A stretch of DNA of 6,412 bases from NCBI GenBank assembly GCA_014729705.1, contig WJJK01000378.1, forward strand, positions 1 through 6,412. The letters are read 5' to 3'. The notes beneath the pieces are model-generated. The model searched no databases and was not told the origin of the DNA. It saw only the letters and a program-made list of their open reading frames with translations. The translations under genes and the position numbers were made by a program. Below, piece by piece: positions 5,745 through 6,412 of the stretch. Source of the DNA: Candidatus Altarchaeales archaeon. GTDB lineage: Archaea; Altiarchaeota; Altiarchaeia; IMC4; SCGC-AAA252-I15. Position 1 is the first letter of the stretch, and each line of letters starts with the position of its first letter.

Positions 5745-6329
5745 TTACCTGTACCTCACCCTCTCAAGTATATTTTCCACTCTTGCGTTCACCTGTTTTC
5801 CCGGGTTATAGCCCCGCAACACATTCACCCAGATTTCTGCGTGTTTTTTGGGGTGGGTCGCCTTAAGGCTTTTATTGAACACGACAAGGTCTACTGCCTT
5901 ATCCTCTGTTTTACCTGTGAATTCAGATAAACCGAAGTCGATGAAGAAAACCCGTGAACCCGAGATTATGATGTTGCTTGTCGTTAAATCGTTGTGGACT
6001 ATGTTAGCTTCATGCATCCTCTTAATCTGGGCGCCAACCTCCAAGGCTGTTTGAGTCGGCTCTGTTTGCTCCATGAAAACGTCTTTTGCTAGTCTCCCCT
6101 CAATCAACTGAAGGGTTAACGTATTTGTTTTCTCATCCACATCCAACACCCGCGGTACGTTGATTACTCCTTGAAGGCGCCTTAGATTCCGAGCTTCAGA
6201 GTTTGTCCTGAGCCTTCTTATTCGTTCATCCAGTTTTTTTATGCGGTATTCCTTCTCAACCCTGTGTTTTATTACCCTCTCATATTCGAGGTATATGTGC
6301 GCTTCAGCAGCCTTACTAATCAAACGCAT
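5745..6329 (-). CDS. bud32: Bud32 atypical kinase/ATPase, KEOPS complex subunit
   Basis: Bud32 is the small RIO-like kinase/ATPase of KEOPS, which with Kae1, Cgi121 and Pcc1 installs t6A at position 37 of ANN-decoding tRNAs. The 194-residue protein is a stand-alone Bud32, not the Kae1-Bud32 fusion of many archaea. It shows AAEAHIY (7-13, glycine loop substitute), the ATP lysine K21 in VIKHRVEKEYR, LDERIRRLRTNSEAR (33-47), the catalytic loop HNDLTTSN (112-119, with D114 and N119; HGD is usual, so N113 is a substitution), the metal-binding DFG in FIDFGLSE (129-136), and EDKAVDLVV (142-150). The C-terminus ends in basic residues as in relatives. ATG 6329 has no clear ribosome site. Only one base separates its stop from the convergent hps-rraA stop, leaving no room for a separate terminator on either strand. 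Confidence 0.96.
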   Translation of the reverse strand: MRLISKAAEAHIYLEYERVIKHRVEKEYRIKKLDERIRRLRTNSEARNLRRLQGVINVPRVLDVDEKTNTLTLQLIEGRLAKDVFMEQTEPTQTALEVGAQIKRMHEANIVHNDLTTSNIIISGSRVFFIDFGLSEFTGKTEDKAVDLVVFNKSLKATHPKKHAEIWVNVLRGYNPGKQVNARVENILERVRYR

Positions 6330-6345
6330 TTCCGGCTTATCTTTA

Positions 6346-6353
6346 TTTATATA
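6346..6353. promoter_or_regulatory. TATA box in bud32 divergent spacer
   Basis: TTTATATA on the plus strand is a near-ideal archaeal TATA box. It is centred about 29 bases before an ATG at 6379, fitting a leaderless rightward gene. Read on the other strand it is TATATAAA, about 21 bases before the bud32 ATG, slightly close but usable. It may serve one or both directions; the rightward geometry is better. Confidence 0.5.
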
Positions 6354-6378
6354 GTTTTGGTATTAATCTATTGCGTGT

Positions 6379-6412
6379 ATGAAAGATGGAATACAGTTTC
6401 TTGTGGAATACA
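6379..6412 (+). CDS. possible 5' end of a rightward gene, cut by window edge
   Basis: From ATG 6379 the frame is open to the end of the window and reads MKDGIQFLVEY. It sits at the right distance behind a strong TATA box for a leaderless mRNA, and the bud32 gene runs the other way. A second ATG at 6386 in another frame (MEYSFLWNT) is also open, so the reading frame is not certain. The product cannot be recognised from so few codons. Confidence 0.35.
   Translation, partial: MKDGIQFLVEY

Noticed and set aside
5745..6329. Kae1-Bud32 fusion
   Set aside because: The frame begins at an ATG close behind a promoter-like spacer and contains only the Bud32 kinase domain; no Kae1 sequence precedes it.
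6388..6412. Direct repeat GGAATACA (6388-6395 and 6405-6412)
   Set aside because: Eight bases twice at the window edge in probable coding sequence; too short to distinguish from chance.

Overview
The window looks archaeal. It encodes a GTP cyclohydrolase of the MptA (type IV/FolE2-like) family, a stand-alone Bud32 kinase of the KEOPS complex, a hexulose-6-phosphate synthase fused to an RraA-like domain, and a DUF401 membrane protein. Starts are ATG, GTG or TTG, some genes have short GGTGA/GGAGG-type ribosome sites, and others seem leaderless behind TATA-like boxes. Base composition is moderate. A Bathyarchaeia-like or other TACK/euryarchaeal lineage would fit, but the sequence alone does not settle the lineage.

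Layout. A possible leftward gene start lies at 1-36. Four tightly packed rightward genes follow: queD (89-427), queC (406-1092), queE (1089-1706) and mptA (1714-2511). Together they can take GTP to preQ0, the precursor of archaeosine in tRNA; mptA could also feed methanopterin synthesis. The end of mptA lies in a perfect 44-bp tandem duplication (2498-2585), which also makes up most of the spacer before the next gene. That gene (2596-3225) encodes a divergent protein of the RibD C-terminal (pyrimidine/pterin reductase-like) fold whose expected NADPH-binding glycine motifs look eroded.

A leftward DUF401 integral membrane protein (4421-3207) overlaps the tail of the RibD-like gene by 19 bp. It diverges from the hps-rraA fusion (4463-5743) across only 41 bp. 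The fusion ends one base before the end of the leftward bud32 gene (6329-5745). A TATA-like box just upstream of bud32 may also serve a rightward gene starting near 6379 and cut by the window edge.

Functional picture: tRNA modification at two levels (the archaeosine precursor, and t6A through KEOPS/Bud32), pterin chemistry (MptA, QueD and the RibD-like protein), and pentose/one-carbon metabolism (HPS domain). No mobile elements, CRISPR arrays, tRNA or rRNA genes were seen. The gene set is mostly recognisable. The least explained parts are the degenerate RibD-like protein, the DUF401 transporter-like protein, the role of the RraA domain, and the 44-bp duplication.
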